A stretch of DNA of 64,000 nt from Gracilaria vermiculophylla (lineage: Eukaryota; Rhodophyta; Florideophyceae; Gracilariales; Gracilariaceae): positions 874,268-938,267 of the forward strand of contig JAHNZQ020003147.1 in assembly GCA_019155205.2 (NCBI GenBank). The letters are read 5' to 3'. The stretch's first letter is position 1. The number at the start of each line of letters is the position of its first letter. Under the pieces are notes generated by a model. It saw nothing but the letters and a program-made list of their open reading frames with translations, searched no databases and was not told where the DNA came from. The translations under genes and the position numbers were made by a program. Shown here in pieces: positions 8,748-18,627 of this stretch.

Positions 8748-10748
8748 ATGCGCAATCTTCGAAAAAGCCCGCGCCGCAACCGCACTGCCCGTCGAACGCT
8801 GATTGCGTCTATTCTTCTTTGCGCCGCGCTGCTTGCGTTCGTGTTCCTCTTCCTCTTTTCCTCCTGGCTTGGCAAGCTTCTGAGACGCACTGCGCGTCTC
8901 TCACCAGCAGGCGCAAAATGCCACGCTGCAAGCGACCCATCGGCCGCCGTGGCTCCGCATTACATGTTCATATCATTGGTAACTCCAGCCACAGCGCAAT
9001 CTTCCTTGACTGGCCTTTCGAAGCTCGACGTAGCAAGCAGCACCTGTGTGTATCGCATGTATGCCACCACCGAACGCCACTTCAGCGCCCTTGCAGTCTA
9101 CCATGGCCTCTGCGTCGGCCTCGGCAACGGCTGTGCCGTGCAAGTGCATCTGCAATCTGGCGCTCCGATGTGGGCAGCCCTTTCTCTTGGCGATGTTGCC
9201 AGCAGAACCACCGTCATATTTCTGCGTACCGGCGTCACGTTTACCGATCGAGCCTTTTCCTGGATTCAACTGGCGCAACAAGCCACGGAACGGCTGTACG
9301 CCGACGGTGGCCGGCAGGATATCGCCGGCGCTGCAATCGGTTGCCATGGCGAGACTGGCTACTCTCCATGGTGGTCCATGTCTGTGGGCTCTTTGAATAC
9401 AACATGCGCTTTCGCACCCATTCGTGCCCGTGGCCCTGACACATGGCAGTTCTTTTGCCACTGGTATGCCAACCGTAGAAGAGAGTGGGTCTCATGGCCT
9501 CACACATGGCACACACTCAACTCGCTTCCGGAATTCTGGAAAGGAACAAGTAGGAATTCTCGCGATGAGCGCCTTATTCAATTCGGAAAAGTCGTGGGAA
9601 AGGATTATTCTTTCGTCAACAATCCGCATCTCATGTGGGAACGGTGGTTCCCTCGATGGGCTGGCAACTACACTCTTCGCGTGCTTACAGCAGAAAATAA
9701 TCTGGGTGTCGTACTACCCGCACAGCCTGAGCCGCCAAAAGCACCAGCGGTCGCTGTAGCGAATGACTCCACCCACGGTCTTTACTCCACGTCGTTTGGA
9801 GATGTAATCAGCGTCGGAAGTGTTTGGTATGAGCCTGTGGATGGCGATTTGGGAACTGGCTATTTCAATGCATTGAAGAAGATTGTCAGTCAGAAACCTA
9901 GCATGGTGTCTTTGACAATTGTCAATCACAAGTTCATGCAACTGACTCGAAGTTGGTTGTGCAACGTTCAGGGCGGAGGATTTATTCCCCCGAACATCAT
10001 ATGGATCACTCTCGATGAAAAATCGAAGCAGGCAGTGCGCGCACTTGGAATCGGCCAATCAATTGATATCTTGGATGCTCTCAGTGCGGACAACATGGAC
10101 TCTCAGAATATAATATACGGACAACCAGCGTACTGGAAGCTCATGCTCATGCGCACTCGACTCATCCGCGACTTGCTTGACCGTGGCATTGACGTGTTTT
10201 TGTTTGAAACCGATCAGGTGTGGTTACAGAATCCGTTCGAGTATATCGACAAGGAACTGGAAGCGGGATCGGACATGGTTGGAACCCTTGATACGCAACA
10301 TAACGTTGCTGGCAATACAATCATGCTTCGGTCTATTCTACCTACCCGTCGAATGTGGAATGAGGTGTACACACGATTCAAAAGTGACTACGATGCGAAG
10401 GGGGTGGAGAAGATGAAAATACATGGTTCAGCTTTTGTCAAGCACGACCAACATCATCTGAGCGATTTGCTTCTGTTCAACTCTGCATTTATTCGAGACT
10501 TTCCCGTAGCTCTTGGACTCCTCAATGCACAGCTTTTTGTCGGAGGCTCCTGGTATTCTGGAATGTACAAAACACCGGAGTCAAGACGGCCGGTGATTAT
10601 AAACAATAACTTCATTTCAGGAACAGAGAAGAAGAAAGCAAGAGCCATAACTTTTGGTCACTGGTTTTTGCAATCGGACAACAAAACATGTGACATCCAA
10701 GCTGTTCGCGAGGCATTACGGTACAAGTTCAAGAGCAATCCGTATTAG
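8748..10748 (+). CDS. Golgi-type type II membrane glycosyltransferase, nucleotide-diphospho-sugar transferase (GT77-like) domain
   Basis: The ATG at 8748 gives 666 residues. The frame is open back to 8598 through a C-rich leader. A short basic tail is followed by one membrane segment (about 17-40), then a lumenal part. Residues about 380-660 match the nucleotide-diphospho-sugar transferase domain, including LMRTRLIRDLLDRGIDV and a metal-site motif ETD (487-489) followed by QVWLQNPF, where most relatives have DxD. Residues about 75-330 form a second domain with a strand/helix rhythm like a GT-A fold (LRTGVTFTDRAFSW), which I could not assign. Likely acts on cell-wall or glycoprotein sugars in the secretory pathway. 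Single exon. It is divergent from nicotinamidase and convergent with the channel gene. Confidence 0.82.
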   Translation: MRNLRKSPRRNRTARRTLIASILLCAALLAFVFLFLFSSWLGKLLRRTARLSPAGAKCHAASDPSAAVAPHYMFISLVTPATAQSSLTGLSKLDVASSTCVYRMYATTERHFSALAVYHGLCVGLGNGCAVQVHLQSGAPMWAALSLGDVASRTTVIFLRTGVTFTDRAFSWIQLAQQATERLYADGGRQDIAGAAIGCHGETGYSPWWSMSVGSLNTTCAFAPIRARGPDTWQFFCHWYANRRREWVSWPHTWHTLNSLPEFWKGTSRNSRDERLIQFGKVVGKDYSFVNNPHLMWERWFPRWAGNYTLRVLTAENNLGVVLPAQPEPPKAPAVAVANDSTHGLYSTSFGDVISVGSVWYEPVDGDLGTGYFNALKKIVSQKPSMVSLTIVNHKFMQLTRSWLCNVQGGGFIPPNIIWITLDEKSKQAVRALGIGQSIDILDALSADNMDSQNIIYGQPAYWKLMLMRTRLIRDLLDRGIDVFLFETDQVWLQNPFEYIDKELEAGSDMVGTLDTQHNVAGNTIMLRSILPTRRMWNEVYTRFKSDYDAKGVEKMKIHGSAFVKHDQHHLSDLLLFNSAFIRDFPVALGLLNAQLFVGGSWYSGMYKTPESRRPVIINNNFISGTEKKKARAITFGHWFLQSDNKTCDIQAVREALRYKFKSNPY

Positions 10749-11407
10749 CGTCGTCTGGCAGGAACAAGAGGTACTGTTCGCGTCCGTGAGATCGTGAAAA
10801 TACTGTGCACGGGATTGAGCAAACAAGATGTTTGTCAAAGAGTTTGACCGAGCGGAATGTCGCCGAGCAAGCGTTGAATACAAGATGGAACAAAATAATG
10901 AAGGCCCTCGCGTCATTGGTTCAGTTGCATTTCCACGGCACTGGAAAAGAAAATATCAAGTTAAGACCGGTTCTCAGTTTTACTAAAGATTTGCGAGTAA
11001 GTGGTGAGATATGAGCCGCAACTGAGACAGGTTTAAAACTCAGATTTGATGAGAAGCGCGCTTCTCGAGATTTGAGATTGATTGTTCTTCTGTACATCTC
11101 AAAGATGGAAATATCTCGGAAGCCTGTGGGTACGCATCGGAAATTTGCATAACTCGTCAACTTGTGTACAATTCGAGGGCATGGATCCACAATGAAAAAC
11201 TCGTGACTAGAAGAGCCGGACAACATTTGATTATGTCCTGGTGCTATCTCGTCCATATGTCCAGGGAGGAGCACACCTGTGGAGCGCTCACATCGAAAGT
11301 GACAGAAGGGGAAGGAATGTCCCCCTCTTTTTCTTTTTTTTTTCTTTTTTTTTCCACTGTCGCTGCTTGGGGCATTGGGCCTCCGTAACGCTACAGAGTC
11401 TTTTCAG
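10749..11407. other. Convergent 3' flanks of glycosyltransferase and channel genes
   Basis: 659 bp between two stop codons. It contains a T-rich run at about 11330-11352. No gene recognised. Confidence 0.55.
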
Positions 11408-13792
11408 TCATGGCGGATTGGCGTTTTCATCAGTCGGTGCTGTTCCAACCGCATCCTTCCATTCCTCGCTCGAGACCGAGTTGTGTGGGGGTTGCTCCAT
11501 TCCTTTCTTCATTCCGGCAGGCAGCGGTCCCATTTCCACGTCCTCTTCCATTTCAGGCGTTACCTCCCTGTGCTTATCGTCGACACCGTTTAGGTTTTCT
11601 ATCGGATCAGGTAAAGGCTCATAGCCTGGGTGTAAATACTTTGCAGCAAGTTCATCCGATATCATATCGGGTCCATCTTGTTCGTCCACAACAATTTGCG
11701 TCTCGAGGACAGACCCGTGCTCGCAAACTCTCAGGAATCGCCGACGACAGTAAAACAAGAACACAACCGATATGACTGCTGGAAGAATGACCAACACAGT
11801 GTGAACCGGGTTCTCATTCACACCAAAGATTCCGATCATGGTGATGAAGTGCAAGAACATGCTCACCCATAGGGCATACAGAGCTCCGCCATACATGCGC
11901 CCGCCGTCCTCGTACTCGTTGTGCAGCGAAAAGCACAGGTTGTACTTCCACACCACGTACATGACAGCAAAATATGTGAACGTGATTGGGATAATGAACG
12001 GTGCAATCGTGCTGTAGATGAGGCCGAGCAGAGCAACGAGTTGCGCAATGCCGTAATAGCGATAGTACTGGAACAAGGTGGACCCCGTTTCAACATCATT
12101 CCTTTCGCGCGTTGTGCGCGCAAAGAACTTGAGAAAGATGGCGCGCAGCACCACGCGACCGATCTGAAGGATTTCCTTGGGCGTCTCGGACAGGGCTTTG
12201 AGAAGAATGAAGTTCATCATGAAGGCGCCCTGCTTTGGAGCGGCGGACGCGAGAAACTCGGCAGCTTGGCCAGGTTCCTTTATGATTTCCACGAGCTTGT
12301 CCAACAGGGAGCCGGCGACAATGACAAACAGGAAATTGGAGAACACGACAAAGGTGAAATACCAGTCGCGGACGTACATGTCCACCTTGGCAATGGACGA
12401 CACTCGGGATATGGAGACGAACAAGCGAAAAAAAGTGGGTATCAAACCCAGAAACACGGACAGAATGATGGCCGGCAAGAAACTCTCGATGAAACCGTTG
12501 AGCGCCGGCATCCAATCCTGGACGCCGTCCAGAAAGGAAAAGGGCTTCTGGCCGCGGATCTCAAGGTCGGCGAGGTTTTGAAGGTTGGTCAAGCCCATGA
12601 TGAACGTGACGGGGACGATCCAGAAGAGAACGAGAAGCACGGAGCACAGGACGGTGATGGTTGCACGCATGCCCGTCTGCCAGCGCGGGATGGAAAACGC
12701 GGGCCAGTTGACGGCGTTGGGCTCCGGGGCGCGCTCGGCGCGCCACTCTGTGGCGACGCGGGCAAAGTTTACTTGGGCGGCGTCGCTGGCGGCTCTGCGG
12801 GTGGTGAAGACGACGATGGCGGCAGTGGTGGGCGGGCACAGGTGGGCGTTGGCCGGCTGTTGGTACAGCGTGATCTTATTGGCATAGTGGTGCTGCTGCT
12901 CCGCCCAATAGTTTATGGAGTCGACGGCGGCCGAGGAGCCGCGGCAGCACGAGCAGAAGCCAACTTTGTGGGTGGGGCGCCTGCCGTCGAGCTTCTGGTT
13001 GAAGTGCAGGTCCCACTCGGCGCGCTCACGCTTCTTGACGGCGGCCCAGAATTTTTGGTGCTTGGCCAGGAGCTTGGAGGCGTTTCTGACGAAGAAGACG
13101 TTGGCAACCTTGTCGGGCAGCAGGGCGTTCCAGTACTCGTACACGGCGTGGTGGTTACGGTTTTGGTCGGGGATGTCTTGCACAACGACGGCGTAGTTGG
13201 CCGGGGTGTCGGACGCGCGGTAGGCCTTGCGGTGCTTAGAGTAGACGCCGAACTCGCGGTAAATGACGTAGCAGGTGAGCAGGAGGACGAGGTAGTCGAC
13301 TGCAAGCACGACCCAGAACCTCCACTTGTCGGTGCTGCTGACGTGGGACAGCGAGAACATCTGCACGCCGAAGGTTGTGGGGTCGGAGGCGGAGTCGGGG
13401 TCCGGGTCGGGGCGTGGATCGGCGGTTCGGAAGACGGCGAGCAGCACGGTGGCCGGGATCGACAGCACGAGGAAGAGGAAGGCCATGGTGCGGAGGTAGC
13501 GCAGGAAGAGGGCGGCGTCCAGGCCGTGGGTGACGGCGACGGTGTCGAGATCAATTCGAATGAGGGGGCCGAGCCAGCCGAGCGGGCGGTAGGACGGGGG
13601 CGGCGGGCTGTACACGCGGTTGCCGAAGTAGTCCAAGCGCAGGCGAGCATTGTTGAGGGCGCGGCGCGCCTCGAACACGGACGGCAGCCTGCGGCGCAGC
13701 ACGTCGAAGGCGAGCAGGCACACGAAGACGGTGGTGGTGCCGACGCCTAAGTTGAGGATGAGACCCCACGTCTGGCTGTCTAATTCGGCCAT
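11408..13792 (-). CDS. OSCA/CSC1/TMEM63-type osmosensitive cation channel
   Basis: Mechanically or osmotically gated, calcium-permeable cation channel of the plasma or vacuolar membrane. The ATG at 13792 gives 794 residues, in the family range (about 700-800). An N-terminal membrane helix (about 8-28) is followed by two more (about 100-125 and 158-180). A cytosolic loop (about 200-370) comes next, with YAVVVQDIP and ANVFFVRNASKLL. Then a block of about eight membrane segments (about 385-715) holds the characteristic NFLFVIVAGSLLD and the LKALSETPKEILQ linker. The C-terminus is acidic. The reading frame is continuous. An even longer open frame on the opposite strand is a codon-bias shadow. It is divergent from Tab2. 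Confidence 0.93.
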   Translation of the reverse strand: MAELDSQTWGLILNLGVGTTTVFVCLLAFDVLRRRLPSVFEARRALNNARLRLDYFGNRVYSPPPPSYRPLGWLGPLIRIDLDTVAVTHGLDAALFLRYLRTMAFLFLVLSIPATVLLAVFRTADPRPDPDPDSASDPTTFGVQMFSLSHVSSTDKWRFWVVLAVDYLVLLLTCYVIYREFGVYSKHRKAYRASDTPANYAVVVQDIPDQNRNHHAVYEYWNALLPDKVANVFFVRNASKLLAKHQKFWAAVKKRERAEWDLHFNQKLDGRRPTHKVGFCSCCRGSSAAVDSINYWAEQQHHYANKITLYQQPANAHLCPPTTAAIVVFTTRRAASDAAQVNFARVATEWRAERAPEPNAVNWPAFSIPRWQTGMRATITVLCSVLLVLFWIVPVTFIMGLTNLQNLADLEIRGQKPFSFLDGVQDWMPALNGFIESFLPAIILSVFLGLIPTFFRLFVSISRVSSIAKVDMYVRDWYFTFVVFSNFLFVIVAGSLLDKLVEIIKEPGQAAEFLASAAPKQGAFMMNFILLKALSETPKEILQIGRVVLRAIFLKFFARTTRERNDVETGSTLFQYYRYYGIAQLVALLGLIYSTIAPFIIPITFTYFAVMYVVWKYNLCFSLHNEYEDGGRMYGGALYALWVSMFLHFITMIGIFGVNENPVHTVLVILPAVISVVFLFYCRRRFLRVCEHGSVLETQIVVDEQDGPDMISDELAAKYLHPGYEPLPDPIENLNGVDDKHREVTPEMEEDVEMGPLPAGMKKGMEQPPHNSVSSEEWKDAVGTAPTDENANPP

Positions 13793-14485
13793 GCGGCGGC
13801 GACTCGGGGCGAAGGGGCGGGGGGGGGGGCGTGTGGGCGGCGATGGGTGGAGCGCGGGCGCGGCGATGGGTGGGGGCGTGGACGCGGCGATGGGTGGGGG
13901 CGGACGCGGGCGGCGGGCGGCGGGCGGCGGGCGGCGGGCGGCGGGCGGCGGGCGGCGGGCGGCGGTTGCGGCTGCGGCGCGGATGGTGCTCGAATGAAGG
14001 GAGGGCGCGCACCGAACTGCGGCTATGAGGGAGAAGCGGCGGAGATTGAGCAAACGGCGCGGGGGGGTAAGCGAAGCGTCAAAAAAAGCGCCGAAAAAGC
14101 GGCGAGCATCTGCACAGCGCGGCGGCCAACGGGCAACGCGTGTAGCGGCCGTGTGCGCGCGCGCAGCGGCGTGCCGGTGCGCACCGCAGCGCGGCGCCGA
14201 ACGTTACGCGGCGCGACGCAGCGCGGCGCCGAGCGGCCGCGCGGTTTACAGCGGGGGGTGGCGCCGAGCGCGGGCGCGCGCACGTGGCGCGCCCCCCATT
14301 GGCCGTTCCTTGTTGCCGCGCGTCCGCGCATCGCGGCCACTGCGCGCGTTCCCACGTGTGCGCGCTGGTTGCGCGTCGCGACCGCCTGCACGAGCGCGCG
14401 ACGTGTGCGCGCTGGAAGACGTGGCCACGCCTGCGTGCCGCCGTGAGCTCCCGCGCGCGCGCCGCGCCCTCCGCATCGCTCAACC
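13793..14485. promoter_or_regulatory. Divergent promoter of channel and Tab2 with G-rich repeat
   Basis: About 700 bp separate the channel ATG from the first Tab2 ATG. The plus strand is rich in GGG runs near 13820-13970, including a 7-bp tandem repeat that could form G-quadruplexes. Regulatory function is inferred from position only. Confidence 0.45.
13905..13965 (+). repeat. 7-bp G-rich tandem repeat (GGGCGGC unit)
   Basis: Eight or so copies of a seven-base unit made of GGG and GGC runs, about 170 bp upstream of the channel start. Regular GGG spacing meets the simple G-quadruplex pattern. Confidence 0.85.
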
Positions 14486-14542
14486 ATGCGGCGCGCGCGC
14501 GGCGTCCCGCGGCGATGCGGGTGCGCGCACCAAGTCCGCGCG

Positions 14543-15553
14543 ATGAGCGCCGCCGCCGCCGCCTTTGTGCCGCGCGCGCCGCCGCCGCCGCGCGCGCGCC
14601 GCGTGGCGCCGCCCGCGTGCGCGCCGCGCCGCCCGCCGCCGCCGTGCGCGTGGGGAGCGGCGCGCGCGCGCTGCGCGCTGCCGCCGCCGGTGCCGCTGGC
14701 GCCGCCCGCGTCCGACGTGTGGGAGCTCGACTTCTACTCGCGCCCGGTGGTCGGCGCCGACGGCAAGAAGCTGTGGGAGCTCATCATCACCGACTCGCAG
14801 GCCACCTTCGAGCACGTCGAGGCCATCCCCAACTCGCTGGTCAACTCGCGCGAGCTGCGCGCGCGCGTGCAGGCCGTCATGGCCGACGCCGCCGCGCCGC
14901 CGGCCACCATCAAGTTCTTCCGCGCCCAAATGTTCAACATGATCACCATCGCCCTGTCCGAGCTGGGCGTGCAGCTGTCGCCTTCGCGCCGCACCTACGC
15001 CCTCTTCCAGCTGCTGCGCCGCCGCCAGCAGCTCGTGTACAGCGCCATGCCGGGCTTCCGCGCGTCTCTGGCCCCGCGCGCCCCTATGTTCACGTCGCTG
15101 GACATGAACGTGCCGCAGCCGCTGCCGGACGCGCTGCGCTGCGAAAGCTTCGCCTTTGGCCGCTTCCCGCTCGGCGAGCTGCAGCAATTCTTCGCGCAGG
15201 CCGACCCTGACTCCTACTTTGGCGACGCCTGCCTGGTCGACCCCTCGCTGCGCCCGGACGCCTCCGTGCCCGGCATGATCATCTTCTCCAAGCGCGCGCG
15301 CGCCCTGTCGGCGTGGATCAGCGGCACAGAGCTGGCCTTTATCAGAGTGGTGTTCGAAAAGCAACAGATCCTCCTCGAGTGCGGCCTCAGCACAGTCTAC
15401 AAGTTTGCGCAAATCAGCGCCGACCTCAAGAACGACGTGCGCACATTCCAGCAAGCCAAGCTCAAAACGGCCGGCGTGCACTTCCTGGCCGTGCAGGCCG
15501 ACCAAGACGCCGACGAGGTGGAGGGCATGTGGCTGCTGTCCGAGCTCTTGTAG
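14543..15553 (+). CDS. Tab2/DUF1092-family plastid RNA-binding translation factor
   Basis: In green algae and plants Tab2/ATAB2 is needed for translation of photosystem I psaB mRNA and works in the chloroplast; cyanobacteria have homologues. Start at 14543 gives 336 residues; an in-frame ATG at 14486 would add 19. The first 55 or so residues are rich in Ala, Pro and Arg with no acidic residue, fitting a transit peptide. The family block begins at WELDFYSRP (60-68) and continues through GKKLWELIITD, FFRAQMFNMI, SPSRRTYALFQLL and the C-terminal MWLLSELL. Single exon, very GC-rich. It is convergent with the GST gene; the stops are 12 bp apart. Confidence 0.9.
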   Translation: MSAAAAAFVPRAPPPPRARRVAPPACAPRRPPPPCAWGAARARCALPPPVPLAPPASDVWELDFYSRPVVGADGKKLWELIITDSQATFEHVEAIPNSLVNSRELRARVQAVMADAAAPPATIKFFRAQMFNMITIALSELGVQLSPSRRTYALFQLLRRRQQLVYSAMPGFRASLAPRAPMFTSLDMNVPQPLPDALRCESFAFGRFPLGELQQFFAQADPDSYFGDACLVDPSLRPDASVPGMIIFSKRARALSAWISGTELAFIRVVFEKQQILLECGLSTVYKFAQISADLKNDVRTFQQAKLKTAGVHFLAVQADQDADEVEGMWLLSELL

Positions 15554-15565
15554 CGCGCGCGCCGC

Positions 15566-17138
15566 TCACAGCTGCTGGCCGAGCGTGCGCAGCAGCCAGT
15601 TGATGGCGCCGCAAAACTGGTGCATGGCGAGCAGCGGCATGTCGCGCGGCGTGCAGCAACGCGCGCGCTCGAAGCGCACGGCGTCGCCCACGCACTTCCA
15701 GCTGTCGCGCGGAATGTGCTGCCGCGCGGCGTCCTCCAGCGCCTCCAGTAAATCCGGGTCGAACAGCGCGTTGGCCATGATGCGGAACGCGAGGTCGATG
15801 TGCGCGTGGTCGAGCTCGCGCGCGTTGGCGCCGCGGATGGCGTCCTTGACGACGAGCGCGGCGTTGCGGCACATGGTCTCCGCGGCGATGTTGCGCATGT
15901 GCCGGCCCTCGGGCCCGTCGTTGAGCACGTGCTTGCTGCGCGCCGTGTCCACCGAGTGCGACAGCGGCAGGCGCCTGGCCGAGAAGCGCACCGGCCCGAT
16001 CTGCGGCGGCAGCGCGCCGATGTGCGTCCAGTCGTCGCCGCGCGTGAGCTGCGCCGGCGGCCACTTGTCCCAGTGGTGGAACCATTTGGCCAGGTTGGGG
16101 CGGCCGTCCGTGATGTCCATGCTCCTCCAGTACCTGAGCGACGCGCGCGCGCGTTCAAACACGGTGGCTGGTGCGCGCAGCGACAGCGAGGCGTTAGCGG
16201 CGGGCGCGAGCGCGGGTGCGGGTGCGGGTGCGGGTGTGGGTGCGGGTGCGGGTGGGCGCAGCGCAGCGAGGGCGCGGCAACTTACAGAAATTGATGTCGA
16301 CAAAGGACGGCTCGTCGCCCGGGTAGAAAAAGGGGCCGGCGTACTCGGCGAGCGACTTTTCGATGATGTCGAGCGTCTGGTGCACGGGGTTGAGCGCGCG
16401 GGGCAGCATGGAGGAGGGGCCGCGCAGGGCCGAAAGCCAGGCGCCGAGGAAGACACGCTCGAGGCGGAGGTAGCGGTGGAAGGACTGCATCATGTCGTTG
16501 TCGTCGGTGGGAATCATCTTCTTGTACGGGGTCTGGAAGGTGTCCTCCAGCAGGAACATGATGTCCATGGACTCGGTGACGACGGTGCCGTCGAGCTCGA
16601 TAACGGGGAGCAGGCCGGACGGGACCTTTTTGAGAAACTCGGGGGGCTTTGAACCGTAGCAGCTCATGTTGATCTTGGTGATGCGGTACGGGATGCGCTT
16701 GGCCTCGATGAGCAGCTGCACCTTGTGGCAGTAGGGGCACCAGCTGGCGTGGTCGCGGTAAAGCACGAGGCGGACGTCGGCGTGCTGCTGGCCGAACAGG
16801 CGCAGCGACTGCCACTCGCTGCTGGGCGTGATGAAGTTGGGGCCGTTTACATAGTCCTGCTTGACGGCGAGGTCAGACAGGGCGCGCCACGACGGGACGG
16901 CCAGCGGCGGGAGCGGGGGGGCGGACATGGACACAGCGGCATGAAAGCGGCGCGCTGCGCGCGACGTCGGCGGCGGCGGCGGCGGCAATGGCGGCGGCGC
17001 GCGGCGGCTGGGCAGGGCGCGGCGGCTGGGCAGGGCGAAGCGGCGTGCGGCGCAGTGGGGGAGCGGACGGCGAGACGGGAGCAGCAGCAGCGGCGGCGAG
17101 GGCGACGCAAACGCGGCGCGGCCGGCGGGGCGGAGCAT
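15566..17138 (-). CDS. Glutathione S-transferase-family protein with glutaredoxin-like CPYC site, two exons
   Basis: Exon 1 is 16286-17138 and exon 2 is 15566-16167. The 118-bp intron 16168-16285 starts GTAAGT and ends CAG in phase 1, and the joined frame is continuous (484 residues). It codes a thioredoxin-fold domain with CPYC and cis-Pro context (SGLLPVIE, then VTESMDIMFLLE) and then an all-helical GST C-terminal domain (FLGAWLSALRG, PFFYPGDEPSFVDINF, and exon-2 STVFERARASLRYW). The ATG at 17138 adds 70 residues rich in Arg, Ser, Leu and Pro that look like an organelle presequence. The ATG at 16928 would give a 414-residue cytosolic form with CPYC at 64-67. The intron is CACCCG-rich. The exact GST class is uncertain. 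Confidence 0.87.
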
Positions 17139-17986
17139 TCGCGGCGGCGGCGGCGGCGGCAGGTCGGAGCGGCGGCGCGGCGCAGAGGCGCAGGACGGCA
17201 ACGGTGAACGCCAACGGCGACGCGTATGTGCGGCGGCGCAGCGGGTGAGCGCGCGTGGCGTGTGCGCGTCCGCTGGCGCGGCGTGGCGCGCGGCTACCGC
17301 GGCGACCGCGGCGACCGCAGCGACCGCGCGTGGCGCGCACCTGCGGCGGCGCGGCGGCGGCGGCGCGCGCTCGGCGCGCCTGCGCGCCTCCCGTTTGGGG
17401 AGCTCCGGCGCGCGCACCGCTCTCGCGACCGCCGCGCCCCGGTCGGGCCGTCGCCGCGCGCGGTAGCCGCGGCGCCCGTCGCGCAGGTCGCGCGGCACTG
17501 GTGCACGTGCACTCGCGGCGCCGTGGCGCTGCTTTCCAACACGCGACGCGCCGCTGCTCCGGAAAACTATGAACGGCAGATGAGTTACGAAGTGCATTGA
17601 CGGCGCGTTGACGTAATCGCCAAGCAAGCGTCCCGCTTCGAGCGCGATGCTCGTTTGGTCGCCCGCAACAGCTGCTTTGCAGTGCACCATCGCAGCTCTC
17701 TGGTGCTGTCCAATGCCACACTGCACTGCTAACGATACGTATCGTTTGCAGCTGCCCCTGTGGCAGACACAGGCTGCTGTGACCCTTTACTCTGCGCACT
17801 CGCAGTGCACCACGCACCTCGCTGGCACCTCGGAGCAGCGCCAATCTTGCATTCCGCTAATAAAACCAACAGAACCTCTGCCCTCGCGGCGGAGTCCGTG
17901 GAGGATGCCAGACACAAAAGTTTGGTCTGCACTTGGGCCTTCTCGTGTGCCTCCGGCGTCCGTCTCCCACTACACCGACGCGAAGC
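17139..17986. other. GC-rich upstream flank of the GST gene
   Basis: GCG-rich DNA with many overlapping spurious open frames to about 17570, then ordinary composition. No gene recognised. Confidence 0.45.
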
Positions 17987-18372
17987 ATGATACTCAGCAC
18001 GGCCAATCCTACTGCACGCCTATTACGCGCCTTCTCTTCTTCTTACCTTATGTCCAAGTACGCACCAGTTATGGACCCAGGTGTACGCACCATCAAGCAT
18101 TTGACTTCAGCCCGTCCACCTCTGTTCAATTTGTAACGTGCTCCTTACTGATATCGACGCGGTGTCGCTTTTTAGGTCATCAATATTCGTGTTACTGCCA
18201 AAATAGACACCTACACATCATCCAAAACTGTCTACGCCACAAACGCACCTAGTTTCTACCATCATGGACTTCTTCGAAAGCTAACGTCTATCGTATCTGA
18301 AACTGTCGTCAAGCATCGCATCAATCTTGACGGGTACGATCACATTGATGCACAACTATGCTTTTACAACTA
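17987..18372 (+). CDS. Possible small spliced gene with an organelle-type presequence (uncertain)
   Basis: An ATG at 17987 opens 49 codons whose start (Arg-Leu-Leu-Arg-Ala-Phe-Ser-Ser-Ser-Tyr) resembles a mitochondrial presequence. Downstream, after a good 3' splice site (TTTTTAG ending at 18175), a 65-codon open frame runs from 18176 to a TAG at about 18370 and looks protein-like. A phase-0 join would need a weak donor GTACGC near 18083, so the model is not proven. The stretch is the last one before the transposon block. Family unknown. Confidence 0.2.
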
Positions 18373-18627
18373 GTCGCAGTGACCCTTCCGATCACAGTCG
18401 TGTTTTGTGTAGCAACACTCTACACAGATGTGACACACTGCAAGCATAACCACAATAAGAATGTTAATGCTTTTGGCTTATGCTTGCGTTGACTTGCAGT
18501 CGATCATTCAGTGCATGCTGGGCTCTCGATTGCATTGCGACATACCGATTTTTGGCCTACAACGCTTCTGAACATTGCAATGTTCAGCTCCGAGAGGTTT
18601 GTAGTGCACAATTCTCGCAGTGAAATA

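Noticed and set aside
11921..13750. 609-codon open frame antisense to the channel gene
   Set aside because: It mirrors the OSCA coding sequence; its product is Gly/Glu/Val-rich without domain features. The open frame is a by-product of GC-rich codon usage.
15397..16158. Arg/Thr-rich frames overlapping GST exon 2
   Set aside because: Shadows of the GST exon in other frames.
17226..17600. Arg/Ala-rich plus-strand frames upstream of GST
   Set aside because: GCG-repeat composition on both strands with no family resemblance.
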